Assembly (NCBI GenBank): GCA_017527905.1
Contig: JAFXPK010000009.1
Span: forward strand, 1-56,379
Length of the DNA: 56,379 bases
From: Paludibacteraceae bacterium
Lineage (GTDB): Bacteria > Bacteroidota > Bacteroidia > Bacteroidales > Paludibacteraceae
Direction of reading: 5' to 3'
A model generated the notes under the pieces. It did not search any database. It saw only the letters and a program-made list of their open reading frames with translations, and was not told the origin of the DNA. The translations under genes were made by a program, and so were the position numbers. The stretch's first letter is position 1, and the number at the start of each line of letters is the position of its first letter. Below are positions 45,646 through 53,423 of this stretch, in pieces.

Positions 45646-46485
45646 TTATTTAATAGTCATAGCGCTAAGCATACCGCCATAGATAGAGTTCAAGCTCTTC
45701 ATCTGGGAAGCCAACAAAGCGACTTGCTTCTTGTACTCCTCAGCCTCAGCTGCAGAACCGTTCAAAGAAGTTTCGATTGTCTTAACTGCAGAAGCCAAAG
45801 TCTTCATAGCCTCGTTCTGCTCGTTCACAGACTTAACTTGAAGTTCGAACACAGAGTTGATGGTAGAGATGTTCTTGTTGATGCCATCGATCTGAGCTGC
45901 GAAGTTCTGAGAACCTTGAGAAGCAGAGCTGATGCTAGAAGCGATGCTCTTATAAGAAGAATCCAAAGACTCAGAAGCCTCTTTCAAGCTTTGTTGAGAA
46001 GAAGCGAATGCGCTAGCGGCGCTAGTAGCTTGTCTCAAAGTGTTAGTATACTCGCCAGAAGCAGCGGCTGCACTTGACAAGTCAGTCAATTGACCTGCAG
46101 TTACGTTCAAGCTGTGGATACCATCCTTCAAGTTCTGCATTTCACCGTCAACCATTTCACGGATCTTCTGAAGCTCGAGTCTCTTCTCCTCAGCAGCATT
46201 AGCTGCGTTAGTGTTCATCACACCTGTTCCAACAGCACCTTCCTCGTCTTCGTGCAATTGAGGATATACTCTATCCCACTTGTACTCTACGTGAGGTTTA
46301 TCGAATGCGGACAATGCAAACAAGAAAGCCTCCGTACACATACCGATTGTCAACACGATACCTGCACCTGGCCAGTGCATGATCTTAAACAACGCTCCAA
46401 TAATAACGACACTCGCACCCAAACCATACGCAAGGGCAGTGAATTTCTGATAACCTGCGGTATCACGCAATTCTGAAAAACTCAT
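45646..46485 (-). CDS. gldL: T9SS motor component GldL/PorL
   Basis: A 279-residue inner-membrane protein with two N-terminal transmembrane helices (about 17-35 and 40-60) joined by FKIMHWPGAG, the hallmark of GldL. Glu52 in TEAFLF lies within the second helix, where the proton-handling glutamate of GldL is expected. The rest is a cytoplasmic coiled-coil-rich tail full of Ser/Ala/Gln (about 90-279). Five copies of GldL surround two GldM in characterised systems. It follows gldK by 46 bases. Confidence 0.96.
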   Translation of the reverse strand: MSFSELRDTAGYQKFTALAYGLGASVVIIGALFKIMHWPGAGIVLTIGMCTEAFLFALSAFDKPHVEYKWDRVYPQLHEDEEGAVGTGVMNTNAANAAEEKRLELQKIREMVDGEMQNLKDGIHSLNVTAGQLTDLSSAAAASGEYTNTLRQATSAASAFASSQQSLKEASESLDSSYKSIASSISSASQGSQNFAAQIDGINKNISTINSVFELQVKSVNEQNEAMKTLASAVKTIETSLNGSAAEAEEYKKQVALLASQMKSLNSIYGGMLSAMTIK

Positions 46486-46531
46486 TTTTATAAATATTTT
46501 AAGGTTAATAATATGTTATCTCATCAAAAAA

Positions 46532-47935
46532 TTACTCTCCAATATAACTACGAACACATCTGAAACCTAAGAAAGAGCGGTTCTCATTTTGGTATTCATA
46601 TGTACGGACACCACACTGCAAGAAGATACCAACATCCTTCCAAGAACCACCACGGATTACCTTACGTCTCATCACATCAGGATCAGAACTCTTCGCATTG
46701 TAATCGTAGCTTGGGTTCAAGTCATGAACGAAAGAGTAGTTGGACTCATGGTAAGCGGAAGATGTCCACTCTGCAACGTTACCAGCCATATCGTACAAAC
46801 CGTACTCGTTCGGCGGATAAGAAGCGACCTTAGAGGCGATCAAGTAACCATCATCCGTGTAGTTACCTCTCTGTGGCTTGAAGTTAGCCAAGAAACAACC
46901 TTTAGCGGTACGGATATAATTACCTCCCCAAGGGTACATAGACAAATCCTTGCCACCACGTGCAGCGTATTCCCACTCAGCCTCGGTCGGGAGACGGTAA
47001 TCTTGTACCCTCACGCCCTTGTTGGCAACTTGGTAAGAGTTGAACAAGAATGTTCTCCAGTGGCAGAAAGCCTGAGCTTGCTCCCAAGAAACACCGACAA
47101 CTGGGTACTCACCATAACCTGGGTGAGCGAAGTACATCTTCATGTATGGCTCATTGTAAGCATAAGTATAGTCACGGATCCAGCACAATGTATCAGGATA
47201 GATGTTCACACGCTTTACGGAGATGAAGTCCGAACGGTGCTTCAACTCGCGGTATACGGTAATGTTTTGGATCTCACCCTTCTCATTGTAGATCGTCGTA
47301 TCCTTCTTCACCATCACATCAGCACTATCCTTTGTCTTGCCGAGGCCAGCGATGCTACGGTTGTAGCGGCCCAACAACGGATCGAACTTATTCTCCTTCT
47401 TCGCAGCCTGGATGTAATCCACCCATGCGTACTTATACATGTAGATAGCGGAATTCACCTCCTGAGCGAAGTCGATCTTATCCTCGCCTTGGTAGTACAT
47501 GCTATCCAAAACGGCTTTCTGATCCTCAGTCTGCTTGTTCCACGGAATTTTCTTCTTGTAATTCAACCTTGGAGTCTCCAACTCGTTACCATTCTTGTCT
47601 TGGTAAATCTTGTAAGACTCGTCGACATCAGCCAACTTCTCCCTTGCGATTGAGTCACGCACCCAATGCACAAACTGACGATACTCACCATTGGTGATCT
47701 CCGTCTCATCCATCCAGAACGCGTCAAGAGAAACCGTACGGGATTGGGACGACATCGCCCAGTTCGCATCTTGGTCATTCTGACCCATCGTGAAAGAACC
47801 ACGTCTGATGTACAGCATACCGTACGGAACCGGCTCCTTCCAAGATTTGTTGTAAACTCCCACCAATTCTCCATTTTCTCCACTGCAAGCAGCGAGAAGG
47901 ACGGCGACTAATGAAATAATTAACAGCTTTTTCAT
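46532..47935 (-). CDS. gldK: T9SS ring lipoprotein GldK/PorK
   Basis: A 467-residue outer-membrane lipoprotein of T9SS with a formylglycine-generating-enzyme-like (SUMF1) fold. The lipobox is LAAC (Cys17). Fold markers: GSFTMGQND, ITNGEYRQFV, VVGVSWEQAQAFCHWR, RLPTEAEWEYAARGG, YDMAGNVAEWTSSAY, VIRGGSWKD and the final FLGFRCVRS. An insert of about 150 residues (115-260) separates the first and second parts, as in other GldK. GldK with GldN forms the periplasmic ring. It is not expected to have sulfatase-activating activity. It starts 50 bases after the PorP gene. Confidence 0.95.
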   Translation of the reverse strand: MKKLLIISLVAVLLAACSGENGELVGVYNKSWKEPVPYGMLYIRRGSFTMGQNDQDANWAMSSQSRTVSLDAFWMDETEITNGEYRQFVHWVRDSIAREKLADVDESYKIYQDKNGNELETPRLNYKKKIPWNKQTEDQKAVLDSMYYQGEDKIDFAQEVNSAIYMYKYAWVDYIQAAKKENKFDPLLGRYNRSIAGLGKTKDSADVMVKKDTTIYNEKGEIQNITVYRELKHRSDFISVKRVNIYPDTLCWIRDYTYAYNEPYMKMYFAHPGYGEYPVVGVSWEQAQAFCHWRTFLFNSYQVANKGVRVQDYRLPTEAEWEYAARGGKDLSMYPWGGNYIRTAKGCFLANFKPQRGNYTDDGYLIASKVASYPPNEYGLYDMAGNVAEWTSSAYHESNYSFVHDLNPSYDYNAKSSDPDVMRRKVIRGGSWKDVGIFLQCGVRTYEYQNENRSFLGFRCVRSYIGE

Positions 47936-47985
47936 GATATAAACTACTTTATTGTCTTTGTCATTTGTTATTATTTACTACTTTA

Positions 47986-48966
47986 CTACAATATTCGATC
48001 ACTCTTATATTTGTTCTTTTTAGTGAACTGAGGCTTGAAACTATAACGCAAATAGACTTCATGACTTCCCCCCGACCTAATCAATTTCGATGTGGGCAAA
48101 TCATAAGAATAACCTACTTGGAGTCCACTTACCACATCCATTCCAAAAATGAATACGAAAGCATCCCCAAAACGATATGAAATTCCTCCTCTCACTCTTT
48201 TAGAATATTCTAATAATCCCGAAACCTCCGCTTGCCAAGAACAGAAATCTGTTTTTATTAGCGAAGACGGTGTCAAAGTAACCAACGGATTAGAGGTCGA
48301 AAAATTGTATCCACCCGTCAAATAAATTGTGCGAGGCACATACATTCCGTACAACTCGTTTCCTAAATCAATGGTTCCTGAGTTCAGATGTAGGACTGAT
48401 AGACCTACGTAATAATGATCCTGCGTGTATAAACATCCGAACGAGGCATCAAATAATACGTCGCCATTCCCTTCCACCGTGAAACTCGAAACAAATGGAT
48501 CACTCTCCTTGTGGAAATCATCACCGCTCAACACTTTCTCACCACCGCCTGTCATATCAACACTCTCCTTGTCAAAAGTATGGTTCAAAAAACCAACTCC
48601 CAATCCAAGACTCAACCTTCCACCCCAAAGTTTCGTTTTATACGAATATTGTAAAAGAACGCTCTGGTTTTTAAATAAACCTATCTCATCACTTGAAAAG
48701 ACTAATCCAGCACCATGTTTCGTATCCCCGACCTTAAATGGAACGGTCAGCGAAAAGAAAACATCCTGCGGTCCACCACTAAACCCTGCCCATTGTCTCC
48801 TATAGACTCCAAACACACTTATCATCTCCTCCTCCGCTACCGCGGCCGGGTTCGTGGTCGTTGGGACTTCCATATACTGACTGAATTGCGGACTCATCTG
48901 AGCCTTCGAACTCAAAATTGAAATACACAGAAAAAAAACGACTAATATGTACTGCCTTTCCCTCAT
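47986..48966 (-). CDS. porP: PorP/SprF-family T9SS outer-membrane protein
   Basis: A 326-residue outer-membrane beta-barrel protein. A signal peptide (1-22, ending SSKAQ) is followed by MSPQFSQYMEVPTTTNPAAV, the family opening (F-S-Q-Y and N-P-A), then FGVYRRQWAGFSGGPQDVFFSLTVPF in part, VGLSVLHLN and a barrel of about 14 strands with the ending YLRYSFKPQF. PorP/SprF proteins associate with GldM/PorM and with anchoring of cargo at the surface. Its place as first gene before gldK matches the P. gingivalis porPKLMN order. A promoter lies at 48999-49030. Confidence 0.93.
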   Translation of the reverse strand: MRERQYILVVFFLCISILSSKAQMSPQFSQYMEVPTTTNPAAVAEEEMISVFGVYRRQWAGFSGGPQDVFFSLTVPFKVGDTKHGAGLVFSSDEIGLFKNQSVLLQYSYKTKLWGGRLSLGLGVGFLNHTFDKESVDMTGGGEKVLSGDDFHKESDPFVSSFTVEGNGDVLFDASFGCLYTQDHYYVGLSVLHLNSGTIDLGNELYGMYVPRTIYLTGGYNFSTSNPLVTLTPSSLIKTDFCSWQAEVSGLLEYSKRVRGGISYRFGDAFVFIFGMDVVSGLQVGYSYDLPTSKLIRSGGSHEVYLRYSFKPQFTKKNKYKSDRIL

Positions 48967-48998
48967 ATTTCAACTGCCAGTCTCAAGAAAATCGACAA

Positions 48999-49030
48999 CA
49001 ATATTACTAGTTTTTACATTAATTCACAAA
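48999..49030 (-). promoter_or_regulatory. Probable promoter of the T9SS operon
   Basis: On the minus strand TTTG (49030-49027) is followed after 20 bp by TAATATTG (49006-48999), one mismatch from TAnnTTTG. The leader to the ATG at 48966 would be about 25 bases. Confidence 0.45.
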
Positions 49031-49122
49031 TTATCGACCTCATTTTTTTCGGCTTTTCCCGATATCCAAATTCCATGTCGTTTAATTTCAATGAATTAGT
49101 ATAATATTTTTTTTAATAATTT

Positions 49123-49344
49123 TTAATACTCTTCCTCGTTAAAGAGGAAATCTTCCTTGCTGGGATAATCGGGCCATATGTCCTCGATACTCTCATATAT
49201 CTCCCCCTCGTCTTCCATTTCCTGCAAGTTCTCCAAAACCTCAAGAGGGGCTCCCGAACGCACCGCATAGTCCACCAGCTCATCCTTCGTGGCTGGCCAC
49301 GGCGCATCTTCCAATTTTGAAGCTAACTCTAATGTCCAATACAT
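49123..49344 (-). CDS. DUF2795-like small acidic protein
   Basis: A 73-residue acidic protein that begins MYWTLELASKLEDAPWPATKDELVDYAV in part and then LEVLENLQEMEDEGE, a helical pattern matching the DUF2795 family common in Bacteroidota and Actinobacteria. The C-terminal end is rich in Glu/Asp with aromatic residues (SIEDIWPDYPSKEDF). No signal peptide or membrane segment. Role unknown. It lies alone between the T9SS operon promoter and the methyltransferase gene; I see no clear promoter. Confidence 0.8.
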   Translation of the reverse strand: MYWTLELASKLEDAPWPATKDELVDYAVRSGAPLEVLENLQEMEDEGEIYESIEDIWPDYPSKEDFLFNEEEY

Positions 49345-49470
49345 AACGAAAAAGAATTAAAAACTTATCCTCATATTGAGGTCTGCAAAAATATACCTTT
49401 TTTCAGTACTAACAACAAATTGAGCGAAAAATTATGTGGAAAAATGAATTTATTTTTTCCGCCCGCCCCG

Positions 49471-50247
49471 TTAGATATGGAAATCAGGGAAATAACGGAG
49501 GTAATAATCTTCCTTCTGCAACTTGCCGTCGAAGATGGCTATGCCGTATTTGAAGAGGTCCAGCGTCACCCGTACCTTCTCCATCGCCTGTATGCGTCTC
49601 CAGGCCTCCGTCATCGACTCGTTCTCGTATATCCCGCACACGACAAGCACCGACTGCTCCCCCATCTTCGGTAAGCATAGGGCTAGCCGCTTTTCGACAT
49701 CTTCCGCGTCCCGGCAATCCCCCATATAGAGGAAATCCAGACTCTCCATCGCGCTCAGCACCTCCGGCAACCGTTTCATCGTATCGCCGACCTCCACCTT
49801 CACATTCTGGAATCCGGCCTTCCGCATATAAGAGACGGCGAATTCCGCCATCGGATGGTCCTGCGCTATCGTGATCATGTTGATCCGACTATCGGGCGCG
49901 GCCAGGTACATCGTGGTGATGCCCAGCCCCATCCCTGTCTCCACCACATTCTTCGGCTTGAACTTGTTGACCAGGCGGAACATCACCTGGGCATGGGAGG
50001 GATCCATGGAGAGCCGTTTGACGAGGCTGGATACCTTCACCTCCTCGCCGTCCAAGGATAGGCTCTTGGAGGATGCGAGGTATATCTTCCTCACCTTCTC
50101 CACCAACCCGTACTTATAATACGGCAGCTTCTCCTCGATCACCTTGGTGACCAGCTCGAAGACAAAGGGCGAATGGATGCCGTATCCCCGCCAATGACGG
50201 GAACAGAACAGATACCTTACGTAATTTTTGAGATAATGGGTTGTCAT
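49471..50247 (-). CDS. Class I SAM-dependent methyltransferase
   Basis: A 258-residue cytoplasmic protein with a Rossmann methyltransferase fold. The start at ATG 50247 gives MTTHYLKNYVRYLFCSRHWRG followed by GIHSPFVFELV, a signature of a Bacteroidota-specific group. SAM-binding motif I is NVVETGMGLGITTMYLA, in the order glycine-x-glycine after an acidic residue; motif II carries INMITIAQDHPMAEF and motif post-I FLYMGDCRD. The arrangement resembles O-methyltransferases acting on small molecules, but the substrate is unknown. The efp terminator lies within 40 bases upstream, so it must have its own promoter or rely on readthrough. Confidence 0.85.
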   Translation of the reverse strand: MTTHYLKNYVRYLFCSRHWRGYGIHSPFVFELVTKVIEEKLPYYKYGLVEKVRKIYLASSKSLSLDGEEVKVSSLVKRLSMDPSHAQVMFRLVNKFKPKNVVETGMGLGITTMYLAAPDSRINMITIAQDHPMAEFAVSYMRKAGFQNVKVEVGDTMKRLPEVLSAMESLDFLYMGDCRDAEDVEKRLALCLPKMGEQSVLVVCGIYENESMTEAWRRIQAMEKVRVTLDLFKYGIAIFDGKLQKEDYYLRYFPDFHI

Positions 50248-50256
50248 GTCAAATAA

Positions 50257-50288
50257 AAGAGGTGGAGACCCGAGAGTCCCCACCTCAT
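50257..50288 (-). terminator. Terminator after efp
   Basis: GAGGTGGAGAC at 50259-50269 pairs with GTCCCCACCTC at 50276-50286 with one mismatch around a six-base loop, followed by TTTTATTT on the minus strand. It lies 21 bases after the efp stop. Confidence 0.8.
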
Positions 50289-50308
50289 ATATTAAGGTTA
50301 CTTAGAGA

Positions 50309-50875
50309 CTACGCTTTCACACGCTCGATGTAAGAACCGTCGCGCGTATCCACCAAGATGGTCTCGCCCTCGTTGATGAAAAGAGGCACACGTACCGTGG
50401 CACCCGTCTCGACCGTAGCTGGCTTCAAGGTGTTCGTGGCGGTATCACCCTTCAAACCTGGCTCCGTGTACGTGATCTTCAACGGAGTCTTCACCGGCAT
50501 CTCGGCGAAAAGAACGGATTCCGTGGAGGCGTCGAACACTACCTGTACAATATCGCCTTCCTTCATGAACTCAACACCTGTGATCAAGTCATGCGCGATA
50601 GGCACCTGCTCGAAAGTCTCCTGGTTCATGAAGATGTAATCCTCACCCTCTTGATACAAATATTGGTGCTCGCGGCGCTCTACACGAACGTCCTCCAATT
50701 TCTCACCGATGTTGAAACGTTTCTCCACAACGAGTCCGTTGACAACGTTTTTCAACTTGGTACGCATAAAGGTGTTTCCCTTACCTGGCTTTACATGCAG
50801 GAACTCGATACAGAAATAGAGTTTTCCATCCATGCGGATGCAAGTTCCGTTCTTGATGTCTTGTGCATTTATCAT
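50309..50875 (-). CDS. efp: Elongation factor P
   Basis: A 188-residue translation factor that rescues ribosomes stalled at polyproline. Three beta-barrel domains are evident: the KOW-like N-domain with VKPGKGNTF (29-37), where Lys32 sits at the tip that is modified or contacts the tRNA CCA end, the OB-domain ([26 protein letters not shown] in part) and the C-domain with [25 protein letters not shown] in part. Length is standard. It is divergent from tyrS. No epmA/B/C-type modification genes are nearby, and Bacteroidota often lack them. TAAATTCG at 50914-50921 is a variant -7 box. Confidence 0.97.
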   Translation of the reverse strand: MINAQDIKNGTCIRMDGKLYFCIEFLHVKPGKGNTFMRTKLKNVVNGLVVEKRFNIGEKLEDVRVERREHQYLYQEGEDYIFMNQETFEQVPIAHDLITGVEFMKEGDIVQVVFDASTESVLFAEMPVKTPLKITYTEPGLKGDTATNTLKPATVETGATVRVPLFINEGETILVDTRDGSYIERVKA

Positions 50876-50995
50876 ACTGATACAAAATTTTGATTACGAC
50901 TTATAAATCACCGCGAATTTAGTTTAAAATCTGAAAAACACACAATAAAAGTTCATAAAAAGAGACAAAGTGGCTCTCGCTGGAAAAAGAATTGC

Positions 50996-51003
50996 TAACT
51001 TTG
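50996..51003 (+). promoter_or_regulatory. -7 box (TAACTTTG) for tyrS
   Basis: TAACTTTG followed by C is a perfect TAnnTTTG match 45 bases before the ATG at 51049. No TTTG is present at the -33 position. Confidence 0.55.
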
Positions 51004-51048
51004 CACCCCATAACAATTCGTATCAAAAAACTATTAGAATCATATAAA

Positions 51049-52344
51049 ATGAATTTTGTCGAAGAACTTAAATGGCGTGGGATGATTCAGGACATGACCC
51101 CAGGCACGGAAGAACAACTGAAGAAAGAGATGACAACCGCTTACTTGGGCATCGACCCTACGGCAGATTCCCTGCACATCGGTCACCTGGTCGGAGTGAT
51201 GATGCTTCGTCACTTCCAACGCAGCGGTCACAAGCCTATCGCCCTCATCGGCGGCGCCACGGGTATGATCGGAGACCCTTCCGGAAAGTCGCAGGAGCGC
51301 GTCCTCATCGACGAGCCTAGGCTGCGCCACAACCAAGAGTGCATCAAAAAACAGTTGGAGAAATTCCTCGACTTCAACAGCAAGGCGGAGAACGCGGCCG
51401 AGCTGGTGAACAACTACGACTGGATGAAGGACTTCACCTTCCTCGATTTCATCAGGAACGTGGGCAAGCTCATCACGGTCAACTACATGATGTCGAAAGA
51501 CTCCGTCAAGAGACGTTTCACGGGAGAGAACGGTGCGGACGGCATGTCCTTCACCGAGTTCTCCTATCAATTGCTCCAAGGATATGACTTCGTATACCTG
51601 AACAGCCACAAGAACTGCAAGCTGCAGTTGGGTGGCGCGGACCAATGGGGTAACATCACCACCGGAACGGAGATGATCCGCAAGGTGACCGGCAACGAGG
51701 CGTTCGCCCTCACCTGCCCGCTCATCACGAAGGCAGACGGCAAGAAGTTCGGCAAGACGGAGTCGGGCAACGTATGGTTGGACAAGCGATACACCTCGCC
51801 TTACAAGTTCTACCAATTCTGGCTGAACGTATCCGACGAGGACGCCGAGAAATACATCAAGATCTTCACCAGCCTCCCTCACGAGGAGATCGACGCGCTC
51901 ATCCAAGAGCAGAAAGAGGCTCCGCACCTGCGTCCGCTCCAAAAGAGATTGGCCAAGGAGATCACCATCATGGTGCACTCCGAAGAGGACTACAACGCTG
52001 CGGTCGAGGCTTCCAACATTCTGTTCGGCAACGCAACTTCCGACGCACTGAAGAAATTGGACGAGGAGACGCTCCTCTCCGTGTTCGAGGGTGTTCCACA
52101 ATTCGAGGTGTCGTTGGAAGAGATCAAGCAAGGCGTGAAAGTAGCCGAGCTCTTCACCGAGAAGGCGGCCATCTTCCCTTCCAAAGGCGAGTTGAGGAAA
52201 CTAGTTCAAGGCGGCGGCGTCTCCGTGAACAAAGAGAAGTTGGCGGATTTCGACACCACCATCGACAGTGCTTCCCTGCTGAACAACAAGTACATACTGG
52301 TTCAAAAAGGAAAGAAGAATTATTTCTTGCTGATCTGCAAATAA
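51049..52344 (+). CDS. tyrS: Tyrosyl-tRNA synthetase
   Basis: A 431-residue class-I synthetase that charges tRNA-Tyr. The HIGH-type motif is SLHIGHL (41-47) and the KMSKS-type loop is KFGKT (233-237), both in the pattern of the bacterial TyrS1 group. An S4 RNA-binding domain closes the protein ([20 protein letters not shown] in part, FLLICK at the end). The start at ATG 51049 ([11 protein letters not shown]) agrees with homologs; longer in-frame sequence overlaps the -7 box. It is divergent from efp and followed by a strong terminator. Confidence 0.97.
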   Translation: MNFVEELKWRGMIQDMTPGTEEQLKKEMTTAYLGIDPTADSLHIGHLVGVMMLRHFQRSGHKPIALIGGATGMIGDPSGKSQERVLIDEPRLRHNQECIKKQLEKFLDFNSKAENAAELVNNYDWMKDFTFLDFIRNVGKLITVNYMMSKDSVKRRFTGENGADGMSFTEFSYQLLQGYDFVYLNSHKNCKLQLGGADQWGNITTGTEMIRKVTGNEAFALTCPLITKADGKKFGKTESGNVWLDKRYTSPYKFYQFWLNVSDEDAEKYIKIFTSLPHEEIDALIQEQKEAPHLRPLQKRLAKEITIMVHSEEDYNAAVEASNILFGNATSDALKKLDEETLLSVFEGVPQFEVSLEEIKQGVKVAELFTEKAAIFPSKGELRKLVQGGGVSVNKEKLADFDTTIDSASLLNNKYILVQKGKKNYFLLICK

Positions 52345-52412
52345 CGAAACGCAAATCACCCGCAGGCAGTGCATTATAGAGGCGATATGCAACATCGTCT
52401 CCACAAAACAAC

Positions 52413-52446
52413 AAAGGAGATTCTGAGGTTTCAGAGTCTCCTTTTT
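52413..52446 (+). terminator. Terminator after tyrS
   Basis: AAAGGAGA and TCTGA (52413-52425) pair with TCAGA and TCTCCTTT (52431-52443) across one mismatch, followed by TTT. It lies about 70 bases after the tyrS stop. Confidence 0.8.
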
Positions 52447-52515
52447 CACATATGGTACAATACCGAAAAAACGGCACAAAAATCTTTTTTAGCATCTCCG
52501 AACAATAAAAATTCA

Positions 52516-52523
52516 TATATTTG
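52516..52523 (+). promoter_or_regulatory. -7 box (TATATTTG) for the MNT-HEPN pair
   Basis: A perfect TAnnTTTG match 38 bases before the ATG at 52562. The -33 region has no correctly spaced TTTG. Confidence 0.5.
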
Positions 52524-52561
52524 TCCTTGATATTCCACAAACAGATGAATATCACCAAATT

Positions 52562-52885
52562 ATGGAAACGAGAAGAGACCTCATATTCAGATCGATACAA
52601 TCCCTCGGATTGAAGGTGCTGCCTAGTGGCACCCGACTCATTCTGTTTGGGTCCCAAGCACGCAACGACGCCCATGAGGAGTCTGACTGGGATTTGCTCA
52701 TTTTGCTCAACGACGATCAGACAAACCAAGACGCATTTAGCACATACGCCTACCCATTTGTTGAATTGGGGTGGGAATATGGCACCTATTTCAGCCCTAA
52801 AATTTACACACGCTCGGAATGGTCTCGACGGAGGGGCACACCATTTTACGAAAACATTGCAAGGGAAGGAGTCGTATTATGCTAA
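52562..52885 (+). CDS. MNT-domain nucleotidyltransferase (MntA-like)
   Basis: A 107-residue minimal nucleotidyltransferase. The signature is GSQARNDAHEESDWDLLIL: Gly30-Ser31 followed by the metal-binding Asp42 and Asp44 (GS-x10-D-x-D), so it should be active in nucleotide transfer. The rest is short and aromatic (YPFVELGWEYGTYFSPK) as in stand-alone MNT proteins. In HEPN-MNT toxin-antitoxin modules this protein silences the HEPN partner, in studied cases by adding AMP to a tyrosine. It overlaps the HEPN gene by seven bases (ATGCTAA), a typical module arrangement. Confidence 0.9.
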   Translation: METRRDLIFRSIQSLGLKVLPSGTRLILFGSQARNDAHEESDWDLLILLNDDQTNQDAFSTYAYPFVELGWEYGTYFSPKIYTRSEWSRRRGTPFYENIAREGVVLC

Positions 52886-53286
52886 CAAGCGAAGAAAAAA
52901 AAGCATTGATAGACAACAAAGTCAAGCGTTCTCATGAAACATGGGTCGAAACAAAAGGTATAATAGAAAGTAAATATTGGTACGCTGCCGCCAATAGAAT
53001 GTATTACGCATGCTATTACATGGTTTCCGCACTTTTATTAAAAAACGAATTAAACGCTCACACGCACAGCGGAATGATTGGACTATTCGGTCTAAACTTC
53101 ATAAAAACGAATATTGTATCTCCAGAATTAGGCAAATTTTACAGTCAACTTTTCGAGCTACGTCAAACTGGGGACTATGATGATTGGAAAATTATCACAG
53201 AAACTGAGGTGATGGCATTAGCACCAAAGGTTGAATTATTCCTCGACACATTAGAAAAACTCATTTACGACAAACATCTACAATAA
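52879..53286 (+). CDS. HEPN-domain protein, partner of the MNT protein
   Basis: A 135-residue all-helical HEPN-domain protein. The start at ATG 52879 lies inside the end of the MNT gene (overlap ATGCTAA). Family features: YAAANRMYYACYYMVSALLL (44-63 region), HSGMIGLFGLNFIKTNIV in part, and the C-terminal LFELRQTGDYDDW. HEPN toxins are usually RNases with an R-x4-6-H motif; here the corresponding place reads RQTGDYDDW with no histidine, so RNase activity is doubtful. It resembles the HEPN subgroup found with MNT proteins of uncertain role. Terminator-like hairpin follows at 53362. Confidence 0.88.
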   Translation: MLTSEEKKALIDNKVKRSHETWVETKGIIESKYWYAAANRMYYACYYMVSALLLKNELNAHTHSGMIGLFGLNFIKTNIVSPELGKFYSQLFELRQTGDYDDWKIITETEVMALAPKVELFLDTLEKLIYDKHLQ

Positions 53287-53358
53287 CAAGAACCGCTATT
53301 GTCAACCGTTGCCAAAAATCAGGCAACCCCTACAGTACAGCCCAATAAAAGACAAATC

Positions 53359-53392
53359 ACCCCGCAAGAAGAGGAAGTCTCTTCCTGCGGAG
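53359..53392. terminator. Hairpin between convergent HEPN and cysteine-rich genes
   Basis: CCGCAAGAAGAG (53362-53373) pairs with CTCTTCCTGCGG (53379-53390) with one mismatch around a five-base loop. T-rich sequence follows on the minus strand only, so it best serves the minus-strand gene ending at 53424, possibly both. Confidence 0.65.
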
Positions 53393-53423
53393 TGACATAT
53401 GTTCGGTCAAGTGTGCCAGCTCA

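Noticed and set aside
46589..47653. A 354-codon open frame opposite gldK
   Set aside because: Antisense shadow of gldK with no motif of its own.
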